Below the pieces are notes generated by a model. The model did no database searches. It saw only the letters and a program-made list of their open reading frames with translations, and was not told the DNA's origin. A program made the translations under genes and the position numbers. 64,000 nt of DNA from Algicola sagamiensis DSM 14643 (lineage in GTDB: Bacteria; Pseudomonadota; Gammaproteobacteria; Enterobacterales; Alteromonadaceae), in assembly GCF_000374485.1 (NCBI RefSeq), contig NZ_KB894491.1:27651-91650 (forward strand), given 5' to 3'. Below, piece after piece: positions 9,255 to 18,243 of this stretch (positions are counted from its first letter, which is position 1; every line of letters starts with the position of its first letter).

Positions 9255-9796
9255 AAGGAATAGTTTTCTCAGAGTTTCTCGAAATGATTGAGAATCAATT
9301 TTCCCTAAATTTACATCATCAGGTTCTGCGCGAATGCCAGTTCGATCATGATGGCGTTTATACCCCAGTTGGAACATACCCCTACGAAGAATTTCTTGCC
9401 ATGGCAGATGTGGTGTCAAGGGAAACCAACATCGATCAGCAAAAACTCATCCATGTGTATGGTGAGTACTTGTTTAGTCGATTTGTAGAGCTTTATCCTG
9501 AGTTTTTTGAGAACATGGAGCACCCTTTTGACTTTCTTGAGTCGGTAGATAAGCGTATACGACCCAGTATGAATCAGGTTTATCCCGATGCGGACTTCCC
9601 TGCCTTACCCTGCCGGAGGCTCGATGAAAAAGTACTCGAAATCCAATATAAATCCGTTGGTCCACTGATGGAGCTTGCATATGGACTCGTCCAAGCCACT
9701 TTGGAATACTTCCGCTACGAGTCCAGTATTGAAGTCGATGATAAGTCAACAACAGGTGATCATACAGATGTGACATTTACGATCCGTTTGGAATAG
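9251..9796 (+). CDS. H-NOX (HNOB)-like protein lacking the proximal heme histidine
   Basis: The 181-aa protein spans a full H-NOX fold: MKGIVFSEFLEMIE at the N-terminus, the GVYTPVGTYPYEEFLAM segment, and the LESVDKRIRPSMNQVYPDA segment. In bacterial H-NOX proteins the residue after I in that last segment is the heme-ligating histidine; here it is Arg104 (codon CGA at 9560). The propionate-binding YxSxR motif is also altered, reading Y133-K-S-V-G137. The protein therefore probably does not bind heme in the usual way and may act as a structural or protein-binding relative. It overlaps the receiver gene by 4 bp. Fold assignment is confident; the loss of heme binding is inference from the alignment. 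Confidence 0.8.
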   Translation: MKGIVFSEFLEMIENQFSLNLHHQVLRECQFDHDGVYTPVGTYPYEEFLAMADVVSRETNIDQQKLIHVYGEYLFSRFVELYPEFFENMEHPFDFLESVDKRIRPSMNQVYPDADFPALPCRRLDEKVLEIQYKSVGPLMELAYGLVQATLEYFRYESSIEVDDKSTTGDHTDVTFTIRLE

Positions 9797-10012
9797 CACT
9801 TAAAACTACAAAATATGCCTGAGGGCGCTATTCTTAATAGCATACGGATCATTAGGTGAACAACAGATTCTGTTTGACGATAAAAAAAGGCGCAGAGAGT
9901 AGCGCGTCTTGTAAAGAATATGTTATTGTTAAACATATTTGATGTTTTTTCTAATACATTGAACTGTATAGACAAAAATGTTCGCCGTTTAATTTAGCTA
10001 AAAGATGCAACG

Positions 10013-10354
10013 ATGAAGAAATTAACAGCAATTTTATTAAGCCTCGGCATCATGATGTTCTCAAGCGCATCCAATGCAGAACAGTTTGAAGGTATAGAAC
10101 TACCGGATGACTTCCAAACGTCAGCAACTTTAGCGGGACAATACCCTGCCGTCCTGAGTGGATTTCTTAAAATGCCGATCATGAGTGTTCTCGATTACTT
10201 CAAAGAGGGTATGGGCGATCCAGAGTTCAATGAGGAACAATTCAGTTACTATCACTTGTACTATACCGTGAATGAGAAGAAAGTACGTATAATTGTGTCA
10301 GACCAAGCTGAGGGCTGGACACAAGTTGATATCATGGTGATGGAACAGCAATAA
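10013..10354 (+). CDS. Small periplasmic protein of unknown function
   Basis: The 113-aa product has a clear signal peptide (MKKLTAILLSLGIMMFSSASNA, cleavage near residue 22). The mature part of about 90 residues is acidic and rich in aromatic residues (a YYHLYYT segment near residue 80). No family is recognised. It is monocistronic, convergent with motY, and its terminator overlaps the 3' end of motY. Confidence 0.7.
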   Translation: MKKLTAILLSLGIMMFSSASNAEQFEGIELPDDFQTSATLAGQYPAVLSGFLKMPIMSVLDYFKEGMGDPEFNEEQFSYYHLYYTVNEKKVRIIVSDQAEGWTQVDIMVMEQQ

Positions 10355-10379
10355 CTTTTCGAAAAGAATTTCTGAATGG

Positions 10380-10406
10380 ATGGCGAAGAGCACTACTTCG
10401 CCATTT
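10380..10406 (+). terminator. Rho-independent terminator of the 113-aa gene
   Basis: A 9-bp perfect stem (ATGGCGAAG at 10380-10388, complement at 10396-10404) is followed by TTT. It covers the last codons of motY on the other strand. Confidence 0.65.
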
Positions 10407-11256
10407 TAATCACGACTCTCCGGTTAATATTTCTTCCTAGTATTGTTTTATTTGATTCTGCGTGTCGCTTCTCACCAAATGCTTCGACTTGGATCACACC
10501 GTCTTCAACGCCCATTGATGCAAAATAGTCTTTGATTTTATTCGCACGCTTTTTCGAAAGCTGTAAGTTGTGCCAACGACCACCATAACTGTCGGAGTAT
10601 GACTGGATCACGACTTCGCGGATCTTTGGATCATTTTTGACATACTCACCAATCATATTCAAGCGTTCTTTCGACTCTAATGTGAGCTCATCACTATTTG
10701 AAATATAATTCAGTACAGTAAACGAAATGTCTTCAAAGCCAAATGGAAGCAGGTTTTTCAAACAAGACAGAAATTCAAAATAAGCATCTCGGAAGTTCAT
10801 CGATGAGAGGCCCACCGCAATATGATCTCGCTTGTTATACCAATCAGAGTAATAAAATGTAGGCTGCAGCCCTTGCTCAAGGTCTGTTAGCAAGACCCAG
10901 GCTTTTTCCATTTCCAACTCACCATTAAATTGCTTCATGAGTGGCATATTTGCAACATGTTCATCTGCAATACCAGGTCTCCAATTTGGTGCAATGGAAG
11001 CAACCGACGACACTTTATAGTTGGAAGGTAAGCGAAGCATATCTAATTCAAAATTCAGGTTTTCTTCTTTTCCAGCTTTACTTGTGAAAGTTGCTTTGCC
11101 GTAATGGGGGATTTCGTGCTGTAAAGAGCACTGTAGGCGCGTCAGGTTTTCATATTGCCATATCGAAGAATCAAGCTCCGCCTGATAATAACGAACACCT
11201 GCTGCCACAGGTGTCACTACAAATAGACTTCCAACAAGGGCACACCATGTCTTCAT
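10393..11256 (-). CDS. motY: Sodium-type flagellar motor T-ring protein MotY
   Basis: The 287-aa outer-membrane-associated protein forms, with MotX, the T ring that anchors the PomAB stator of Na+-driven polar flagella. After a signal peptide (about 1-19) comes the MotY N-terminal beta domain with the PNWRPGIADEHVANM and NFRDAYFEFLSCLKNLLPF segments. An OmpA-like peptidoglycan-binding domain follows from about residue 165, containing SYSDSYGGRWHN, LSKKRA and a final GRNINRRV motif. The start at 11256 is chosen because AGGAGG lies 5-6 nt upstream and it gives a proper signal peptide; the frame could begin 14 codons earlier. It points to a swimming cell with a sodium-driven polar flagellum. Confidence 0.93.
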   Translation of the reverse strand: MKTWCALVGSLFVVTPVAAGVRYYQAELDSSIWQYENLTRLQCSLQHEIPHYGKATFTSKAGKEENLNFELDMLRLPSNYKVSSVASIAPNWRPGIADEHVANMPLMKQFNGELEMEKAWVLLTDLEQGLQPTFYYSDWYNKRDHIAVGLSSMNFRDAYFEFLSCLKNLLPFGFEDISFTVLNYISNSDELTLESKERLNMIGEYVKNDPKIREVVIQSYSDSYGGRWHNLQLSKKRANKIKDYFASMGVEDGVIQVEAFGEKRHAESNKTILGRNINRRVVIKMAK

Positions 11257-11415
11257 CACGGCCTCCTTATTCATACACCTTCTTTTTAACTGCTTCACTA
11301 CGCGATACCTTTTTCATTCCTACTTAGTCAAGACACGCACGCATTTCTTTGTGCTCCGTTCTTTGTAATAATAGCGATAGCTGTATTAATTACTTTATAG
11401 AATCAAAACTATCTT

Positions 11416-12081
11416 ATGTCAGACCAAGAACAAACTCTTTTTGCTAAACGTTTTCGAGGTTACTTTCCTATCGTTATCGACACGGAAACCGCAGGCTTTA
11501 ATGCAAAAACAGATGCATTGCTAGAAATTGCAGCTGTGACATTGAAAATGGATGACCAAGGGATGCTTTCTCCCAATGAAAAAATTCATTTCCATATCGA
11601 GCCATTCGAAGGCGCAAATATTGAGAAATCCGCAATCGAGTTTAATGGGATTGACCCTTTTAGTGCACTCCGCGGCGCTGTGCCAGAAAAAGAAGCACTC
11701 AAAGAAATTTTTAAAGTCGCGAGAAAAGGCCAAAAGGATGCAGGTTGTCAGCGTTGTGTCATGGTCGCACATAATGCCGCATTTGATATGGGATTCCTCA
11801 ATGCTGCAACTGAGCGAAGCAATATTAAGCGCTCCCCGTTCCACCCATTCGTCTCATTCGATACAACATCTTTATCAGGTCTTGCGCTAGGTCAAACGGT
11901 GCTCGCAAAAGCCTGTCAAGCTGCTCAAATCGACTTTGATAACCATCAAGCTCACTCTGCTTTGTATGATACTGAGAAAACCGCTGAGCTTTTCTGTCAT
12001 ATCGTCAATCGCTGGCAATCACTTGGTGGTTGGCCACTTATCGAAGCAGGAACAGAGGATGAAAACGAGCGATCATCATGA
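11416..12081 (+). CDS. rnt: Ribonuclease T
   Basis: The 221-aa DEDDh exonuclease trims the 3' CCA end of tRNA and the 3' ends of other stable RNAs and works as a homodimer. The active-site set is complete: Asp22 and Glu24 (IDTETAGF), Asp124 (HNAAFDMGF), His180 and Asp185 ([11 protein letters not shown]). Length and the [15 protein letters not shown] opening match RNase T. The ribosome site before ATG 11416 is weak. The gene is convergent with pyrD, and its stop codon sits inside a perfect palindrome. Confidence 0.94.
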   Translation: MSDQEQTLFAKRFRGYFPIVIDTETAGFNAKTDALLEIAAVTLKMDDQGMLSPNEKIHFHIEPFEGANIEKSAIEFNGIDPFSALRGAVPEKEALKEIFKVARKGQKDAGCQRCVMVAHNAAFDMGFLNAATERSNIKRSPFHPFVSFDTTSLSGLALGQTVLAKACQAAQIDFDNHQAHSALYDTEKTAELFCHIVNRWQSLGGWPLIEAGTEDENERSS

Positions 12082-12087
12082 TCGCTC
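12067..12087. terminator. Palindrome over the rnt stop codon
   Basis: A 10-bp inverted repeat with a 1-nt centre (stem GAGCGATCAT) includes the TGA of rnt. It lies between the convergent genes rnt and pyrD and could terminate or stabilise either mRNA. There is no T-run. Confidence 0.4.
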
Positions 12088-12102
12088 ACGCATCAGTGAA
12101 AG

Positions 12103-13125
12103 TTATCTCTGCTGCTTTAGTACCTGCGCAATTGTTTTCACTAACTCAGGGCCTTGATAAATAAACCCTGTATAAACTTGCACTAAAGAAGCACCAGCAT
12201 CCAGCTTTTCCGTCGCACTTTCTGCTGAATCAATACCACCAACACCAATAATGGGGAGTCTTCCTTCGGTCAGTTCACGCAGACGCCTGATCACCTGAGT
12301 GCTCTTCTCACGAACGGGTGCACCACTAAGCCCTCCTTGCTCTTGTGCATGTTCCATCCCTTCCACCATGCTTCGATCAAGCGTCGTATTGGTCGCGATC
12401 ACACCGTCCATTTCAGATTTCATTAGTGCATCTGCTACCTGTGATACGCCCACTTCATCCATATCTGGCGCAATTTTGACAAAGATTGGAACCTGTTTTC
12501 CATGCTTTGCAGATAGGTCTAGCTGCTCATTTCGGACTGCACTTAGCAAGTCATCAAGTGACTCTCCAAATTGAAGATCGCGCAGCCCTGGTGTATTTGG
12601 CGAGCTGATATTTACAGTGACATAACTTGCATGGGTAAATACTTTTCTTAAGCAATGAATATAGTCATCCTTGCCTTTTTCGTTCGGGGTATCTTTATTT
12701 TTCCCGATGTTAATCCCTAATGGTCCTTGGAAACGTGATTGTTTTACCTGCTCAACCAGATAATCCACGCCCTTGTTATTGAACCCCATCCGATTAATAA
12801 TCGCATTCGCTTCTGGGAGGCGGAACATTCTTGGCTTATCATTCCCTAACTGAGGTCTTGGTGTAACGGTCCCAACTTCTATAAAGCCAAACCCCATCGC
12901 CGCAAAAGCATCAATGCACTCTGCATTCTTATCTAATCCGGCTGCAAGGCCGATTGGGTTTTTGAACTGTATCCCACAGACTTCCGTTGGGATATTCGGC
13001 ACACATTGACGCCACAACAAGTCAACGGGTGTAGAAGCAAAGCGGCTTAAATTCTTAATCGCTAAATCATGTGACCATTCAGGGTCGCAGCGAAACAACC
13101 CTGCACGAACTAAATCATAAAGCAT
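12103..13125 (-). CDS. pyrD: Dihydroorotate dehydrogenase (quinone), class 2
   Basis: The 340-aa FMN flavoprotein oxidises dihydroorotate to orotate with quinone as acceptor, the fourth step of pyrimidine synthesis, at the inner membrane. Class 2 features are the N-terminal extension (about 1-40), [11 protein letters not shown] near residue 65, the catalytic serine segment [14 protein letters not shown] near 175, IFVKIAPD near 215, and the phosphate-binding GVGGI and [16 protein letters not shown] motifs near the end. It lies just downstream of the strong glutamate dehydrogenase terminator, so it probably has its own promoter. Confidence 0.95.
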   Translation of the reverse strand: MLYDLVRAGLFRCDPEWSHDLAIKNLSRFASTPVDLLWRQCVPNIPTEVCGIQFKNPIGLAAGLDKNAECIDAFAAMGFGFIEVGTVTPRPQLGNDKPRMFRLPEANAIINRMGFNNKGVDYLVEQVKQSRFQGPLGINIGKNKDTPNEKGKDDYIHCLRKVFTHASYVTVNISSPNTPGLRDLQFGESLDDLLSAVRNEQLDLSAKHGKQVPIFVKIAPDMDEVGVSQVADALMKSEMDGVIATNTTLDRSMVEGMEHAQEQGGLSGAPVREKSTQVIRRLRELTEGRLPIIGVGGIDSAESATEKLDAGASLVQVYTGFIYQGPELVKTIAQVLKQQR

Positions 13126-13142
13126 TATTTTTTCTCAAAAAA

Positions 13143-13162
13143 ACCCCGGAAAAACCGGGGTC
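13143..13162 (-). terminator. Rho-independent terminator of the glutamate dehydrogenase gene
   Basis: On the minus strand an ACCCCGG / CCGGGGT stem with a T-rich loop is followed by seven Ts. It lies between the dehydrogenase stop at 13180 and the pyrD start at 13125. Confidence 0.88.
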
Positions 13163-13179
13163 TTGGATTCAAAAGATCA

Positions 13180-16100
13180 TTACATTGCGTTATCACAGTG
13201 ATGACTGAGAAGCATCAGCTCTCGAAGTGCCACTGAGAATTTCGCGAATTCATGTGTTTGCGTTGTCTTAAACTCTGCAAGCATATGATGCCAGCGTTCA
13301 AGCACTTCCAAGTTATCGGCAACCCAAGCATCAATCATATCTGTTGCTGTCTTCGATTCAATCTTCTGACGAAGAAGGACAGAAGTCAGCGCGCGCTGCT
13401 GCCAATCCAACTCTTCGCGGTAAGATGCACGAGCAAGTGCCTGCCAGTGGTTTGATACAGGCTGATGATTGATTTGATCAAGGAACCAATGTAGACCCAG
13501 CTTCGCACCCAACTTGAAGTAAGTTTCTGCGACCAATTGGATCTTCTCATTTTCTGTATCAGCAACTTGTGCAATATCCATCACTGAGAATAATGTACTC
13601 AATAAAGCAATCCGCGTTGCGATTGGCTTCGGTACAGACTCTCTGGCCAATTCTTGAGAGACTGATTCGAGTTGATCCTTTTCTTCTGGGTCAAGGTACT
13701 TCAAGACATTCTTGCTTAAATCAGCAAAGGCTGCTTTGAAGCTATTCACTGTTTCTTCAATACCAAGTGATTTATTGCGATGACGCAAGAACCAACGTGT
13801 TGCACGACGTACCGTTCTTCTCAATTGGAAAAGCATTTCTGTCTGTACAATCGATGGGATCTTGTTATCCAACTCCGCGATTTCATTCCAAACTTGATGC
13901 AGTTCAAAGATTTCGCGTGCCATTGCATAACATACGACAACTTCACTCATTGGTGCGCCTGTTTCTTCGCGCATCCGCTCAACGAAATTGAGGCCCATGT
14001 CATTCACGATATCATTTGCCAACTGTGTAGCAATGATTTCTGCACGCAATGGGTGTGCTTCCATTGCATCACTGAATTTATCTTGCAATAGTGGTGGAAA
14101 TGCACCAATCAGCAAACGCTTGAAGTATGGTAGTTCAGTGATTTCTGGAGAAACCAATTCTTCCTTCAATACCATTTTCGCATAGGCAACAAGGACTGAA
14201 AGCTCCGGCCGAGTCAAACCTTTCCCATCAGCTAGGCGATCAGAAAGTTCTTCATCCGATGGAAGAAACTCCAACTCACGATCCAATTTACCCGCTTTTT
14301 CTAATGCGTGAATGAATCGAATTTGCTCTTTCAGCTGCTGTGGTCCGCGCAATGCTGTAATAGAGATGGTATGTGTCTGGCGATAACAATCTTCCAATAC
14401 GATCTTAGAAACGTCATCAGTCATATCATAAAGTAAAGCATTACGTTGCTTCACTGTGATATCACCTTCCGCGACAAGACTGTTCAACAATATTTTGATG
14501 TTGACTTCGTTGTCCGAACAATCAACACCACCAACGTTATCAATGAAGTCTGTGTTTGCACGACCACCGTTCGCGGCATACTCAATTCGACCAAGCTGTG
14601 TTGCGCCGAGATTACCCCCTTCACCAAAGATCTTCGCCTTTAGCTCATGGCCATCAATTCGTACGGGATCATTCGCACGATCACCAGCGTCTGCATGGGA
14701 TTCGTTCGCGGCTTTGATGTATGTTCCGATACCGCCATTCCAAAGCAGGTCAACAGGCATTTTCAAAATTGATTTGATTAACTCGTTGGGAGTCATGCTC
14801 GACTTTTGAGTCCCAAGCGCCCTCTTCATTTGTGGCGTTAGCTTAATTGACTTCAAGCTACGACTGAAGATACCACCACCTTCAGAAATCAATTTACTGT
14901 TGTAATCTTCCCAACTGGAACGCGGCAATTTGAATAGTCTGTCACGCTCAGCATACGATGTTTTTGCATCTGGCTCTGGGTCAAAGAAAATGTGCATGTG
15001 GTTAAATGCAGCAACAAGGCGCGTATGCTTCGATAGCAACATTCCGTTACCAAATACATCACCAGCCATGTCACCAACAGCCACTGCGGTAAAATCTACA
15101 TTCTGGCAATCAATACCGATTTCGCGGAAATGGCGTTTAACAGATTCCCAAGCACCACGGGCGGTAATCCCCATTTTCTTATGGTCATAACCGATACTCC
15201 CACCAGAAGCGAATGCATCACCTAACCAGAAGTTATATTCCCCTGCGATTTCGTTCGCGATATCAGAGAACGTCGCCGTCCCTTTATCCGCAGCAACAAC
15301 GAGATACGGGTCATCGTCATCGTGACGAACCACTAACTCAGGGTATACCACTTCGCCATGAACAATATTATCAGTGATATCGAGAAGACCACGGATGAAT
15401 GTACGGTAACACTCTTTACCTGCCTCGAAGAAGGCATCACGATCACCAGAAGTTGGTAGTTGTTTACCAACGAAGCCACCTTTTGAGCCCACAGGAACAA
15501 TAACAGTGTTCTTCACCTGTTGAGCTTTTACAAGGCCTAAAACCTCCGTACGGAAGTCTTCACGTCGGTCAGACCAACGCAATCCACCACGGGCAACCTT
15601 ACCACCACGTAAGTGAACACCCTCAACCTTCGGAGAATAAACAAAGATTTCATATTTCGGTAATGGAAGCGGCGCATCCGGGATCATTTCTGGCTGAACC
15701 TTGAAAGAGATATAGTCTTTCAATTGCCCATCAGCATCAACCTGGAAGTAGTTCGTTCTGAGCGTTGCATTCATCATGTCTAAATACATGCGAATGATAC
15801 GGTCATCATCCAGATTCGCGACATGCTCAAGCTCTTCTGTCACTTGCGCAATGATTTTTTCAACCGCTTTTTCGGAATATTTTCCTTTTGGCGAGAACTT
15901 CTTATTGAATAATTTGACGAGCAATTCTGCGATATGCGGATATTTATCGAATGTATCTTCGATGTAGCTCTGTGAGAACGTACTACCCAATTGACGTGCG
16001 TATTTCGCATATGACCTTAAGATTGAAGCCTCGCGGCCAGAAAGGCCCGCACCAAGGACTAGACGGTTAAAGCCATCGTCTTCAAGGTGGTTAAACCAAA

Positions 16101-18018
16101 CGTCTGCAAACGCTTCTTGGAAACGCTGTTGACATTCTTCAAGTTTTAACGGCTTGCTGCCTTTGAAGATCATGGAAAATCCAAGCAGCCAGTCAACCCG
16201 GTTTTCACCCACTTTGACCGCATATGGTGTCTCACCAATCACCCGCAGACCAAAGTTCTCTAGCATTGGGAGTACATCAGATAGGTGTAGTGGCTCATCT
16301 TTATGGAACAAGTTAAAGTGGACATGCTTCTCGTCCTGCTCTTCTTGAGGACGATAGAAAAGCATCTCCAGGTTCTTTTCATCACAAAGTCGTTCCAGTT
16401 TTTCAATATCGACGACTGCAGAGGAAGGAAGCACTGCCTCTTTATATGCTCGAGGGAATCCAAGCGCATATTTACGCGTTAACGCTTTTCCTTTTGCCTC
16501 ACCAAATGAACCAAGAAGCGCATCTTCAAGCTTATCTTCCCACGTTCTGGCTGCTTCAATCAGGTTTCTTTCTATATCTTTCACGTTAATTGTCTGGTTG
16601 CTGTCTTTCGTCCGCACGATATAGTGTGTTCTCGCAAGGACAGACTCAGAGAAGAATGTGGTAAATTCAACATCACTATCACTGTTGAATTCCCGCTGTA
16701 AGATACGCTGTGTTTCTTTTCGCAGCGCAGTGTTATAACGTTCACGTGGCACAAAGACCATACATGAGTAAAAACGCCCGAATACATCCTTACGAATGAA
16801 TACGCGTGTCATATCGCGCTCTTGCATTTGCAAGACACCAAGTGCAACACCAAGCAGCTCTTTCTCAGACGCCTGGATCAACTCATCACGAGGGTAATTT
16901 TCAAGAATATTTAACAGCGCTTTATATGAATGGGTACCATTTGCAAAAGCACTTGCCTTCATGATCCGCTCAAGTTTGTTCTTGAGCAATGGAATATTTC
17001 CGGCACTATTGTTATAGAAACTTGCAGAATAAAGACCAATGAAGCGATCTTCGCCAATCACGTTTCCTTTATCATCAAAACGCTTGATCCCCACATAATC
17101 AATATGAGCTGGGCGATGAACCCGTGATTTAGTATTTGTTTTTGTTAAAACTAAAACACTGGAGCTGAGTGCTTCATGGCGGGCGGATTCAGTTAGCTTC
17201 GATAAAAACTTCGCTTTTGAAGGAATATTTTTGAGTAGCCCTAAACTGGTCCCTTCAACTGCTTTCAGCTGATAATCACCTTTCACAGCATCAATTTCAT
17301 ATTGACGGTAGCCCATCAAGGTAAAGTTGTGATCTGCGATCCACTTGAGGAAATCAACAGACTCTTTCACTTCTTCTTTTGATGTCGATGGCGTGCGCTT
17401 TGGTAAACCACTGATGATCTCTTCAAGCTTCTGCTGCATCAGAGGCCAATCATCAACAGACAGAACAATATCTTTCATGACAGAATGAAGTTCTTCTGTA
17501 AGTGCATCGAGTGCAGTTTGTTCCGTCTGACGGTCGATTTCAATCAGAAAGACCGTTTGACTCACTGCATCTTTCTTTCTCGAAGAAGGAGAAAGGATCT
17601 CTTTCACTTTGTTGCTCTTGTCTCGCAACAGCTTGAGTGGTGTATGCAACAACAAATGTGATGCTATCCCTACTCGATTTAAAGCCATTCGAACAGAATC
17701 AACTAAGAATGGCATATCTTTCACAACAATCTCGATGATTGTATGAGAAGACTCCCAACCATGCTTCGATAACTCAGGGTTAAACACCCTGATTTTCGCA
17801 TCTGTATCACCACATCCGTAAAGCGTATTCCAAAGGCTCAGCACAGCACCGTATAAATCACTGTCTGTTCGGTTGGTTAAATCTTCACGAGAAATATTAC
17901 TGAATAATTCGGAGGAAAAATCTGCGACCAGTTCGGCCTGATCATTTTTGACTTTCTGATTAATGAGTCTTTTGACATTTTCCAGGAGAACGGGAGGTTG
18001 ACCGTCGTTAAGTGCCAT
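13180..18018 (-). CDS. gdhB: Giant NAD-specific glutamate dehydrogenase
   Basis: The 1612-aa protein matches in length the about 180-kDa class of NAD-dependent glutamate dehydrogenases, as in Pseudomonas GdhB. It deaminates glutamate to 2-oxoglutarate, mainly for growth on amino acids. The N-terminal half holds ACT-like regulatory segments. The dehydrogenase core lies at about residues 800-1200, with HLRGGKVARGGLRWSDR, VPVGSKGGFVGKQLP (substrate lysine region), GDMAGDVFGNGML and KIFGEGGNLGATQLGR. A long C-terminal helical region follows. An AGGA ribosome site is 8 nt before the ATG. It is monocistronic. The family is often allosterically controlled, but nothing here shows which effectors apply. 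Confidence 0.95.
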   Translation of the reverse strand: MALNDGQPPVLLENVKRLINQKVKNDQAELVADFSSELFSNISREDLTNRTDSDLYGAVLSLWNTLYGCGDTDAKIRVFNPELSKHGWESSHTIIEIVVKDMPFLVDSVRMALNRVGIASHLLLHTPLKLLRDKSNKVKEILSPSSRKKDAVSQTVFLIEIDRQTEQTALDALTEELHSVMKDIVLSVDDWPLMQQKLEEIISGLPKRTPSTSKEEVKESVDFLKWIADHNFTLMGYRQYEIDAVKGDYQLKAVEGTSLGLLKNIPSKAKFLSKLTESARHEALSSSVLVLTKTNTKSRVHRPAHIDYVGIKRFDDKGNVIGEDRFIGLYSASFYNNSAGNIPLLKNKLERIMKASAFANGTHSYKALLNILENYPRDELIQASEKELLGVALGVLQMQERDMTRVFIRKDVFGRFYSCMVFVPRERYNTALRKETQRILQREFNSDSDVEFTTFFSESVLARTHYIVRTKDSNQTINVKDIERNLIEAARTWEDKLEDALLGSFGEAKGKALTRKYALGFPRAYKEAVLPSSAVVDIEKLERLCDEKNLEMLFYRPQEEQDEKHVHFNLFHKDEPLHLSDVLPMLENFGLRVIGETPYAVKVGENRVDWLLGFSMIFKGSKPLKLEECQQRFQEAFADVWFNHLEDDGFNRLVLGAGLSGREASILRSYAKYARQLGSTFSQSYIEDTFDKYPHIAELLVKLFNKKFSPKGKYSEKAVEKIIAQVTEELEHVANLDDDRIIRMYLDMMNATLRTNYFQVDADGQLKDYISFKVQPEMIPDAPLPLPKYEIFVYSPKVEGVHLRGGKVARGGLRWSDRREDFRTEVLGLVKAQQVKNTVIVPVGSKGGFVGKQLPTSGDRDAFFEAGKECYRTFIRGLLDITDNIVHGEVVYPELVVRHDDDDPYLVVAADKGTATFSDIANEIAGEYNFWLGDAFASGGSIGYDHKKMGITARGAWESVKRHFREIGIDCQNVDFTAVAVGDMAGDVFGNGMLLSKHTRLVAAFNHMHIFFDPEPDAKTSYAERDRLFKLPRSSWEDYNSKLISEGGGIFSRSLKSIKLTPQMKRALGTQKSSMTPNELIKSILKMPVDLLWNGGIGTYIKAANESHADAGDRANDPVRIDGHELKAKIFGEGGNLGATQLGRIEYAANGGRANTDFIDNVGGVDCSDNEVNIKILLNSLVAEGDITVKQRNALLYDMTDDVSKIVLEDCYRQTHTISITALRGPQQLKEQIRFIHALEKAGKLDRELEFLPSDEELSDRLADGKGLTRPELSVLVAYAKMVLKEELVSPEITELPYFKRLLIGAFPPLLQDKFSDAMEAHPLRAEIIATQLANDIVNDMGLNFVERMREETGAPMSEVVVCYAMAREIFELHQVWNEIAELDNKIPSIVQTEMLFQLRRTVRRATRWFLRHRNKSLGIEETVNSFKAAFADLSKNVLKYLDPEEKDQLESVSQELARESVPKPIATRIALLSTLFSVMDIAQVADTENEKIQLVAETYFKLGAKLGLHWFLDQINHQPVSNHWQALARASYREELDWQQRALTSVLLRQKIESKTATDMIDAWVADNLEVLERWHHMLAEFKTTQTHEFAKFSVALRELMLLSHHCDNAM

Positions 18019-18243
18019 ATGTCGTTCCTATTTCATCACCCGACCCGAGAGGGACTTTTTTATTATATAGAGCTTAGATTAACAGCCGGAGTTTATTAAT
18101 ATTTGGCAACTATTTCGAGTACTTTTTTCAGCTTTTTTTCTGGCCAGACGAGTTCATTCCATTAAAAGTAGTAATTTATGCAATAAATGGTGAGAAAGCG
18201 CATTAAAAATACACCCTCACACCATCTTTATTCATAAAATTGA

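Noticed and set aside
9882..9906. Possible minus-strand terminator (GCGC stem followed by seven Ts)
   Set aside because: The stem is only 4 bp and no minus-strand gene leads into it.
9760..9975. 71-codon minus-strand frame after the H-NOX-like gene
   Set aside because: It runs back over the end of the H-NOX-like gene, has no ribosome site and no recognisable protein features.
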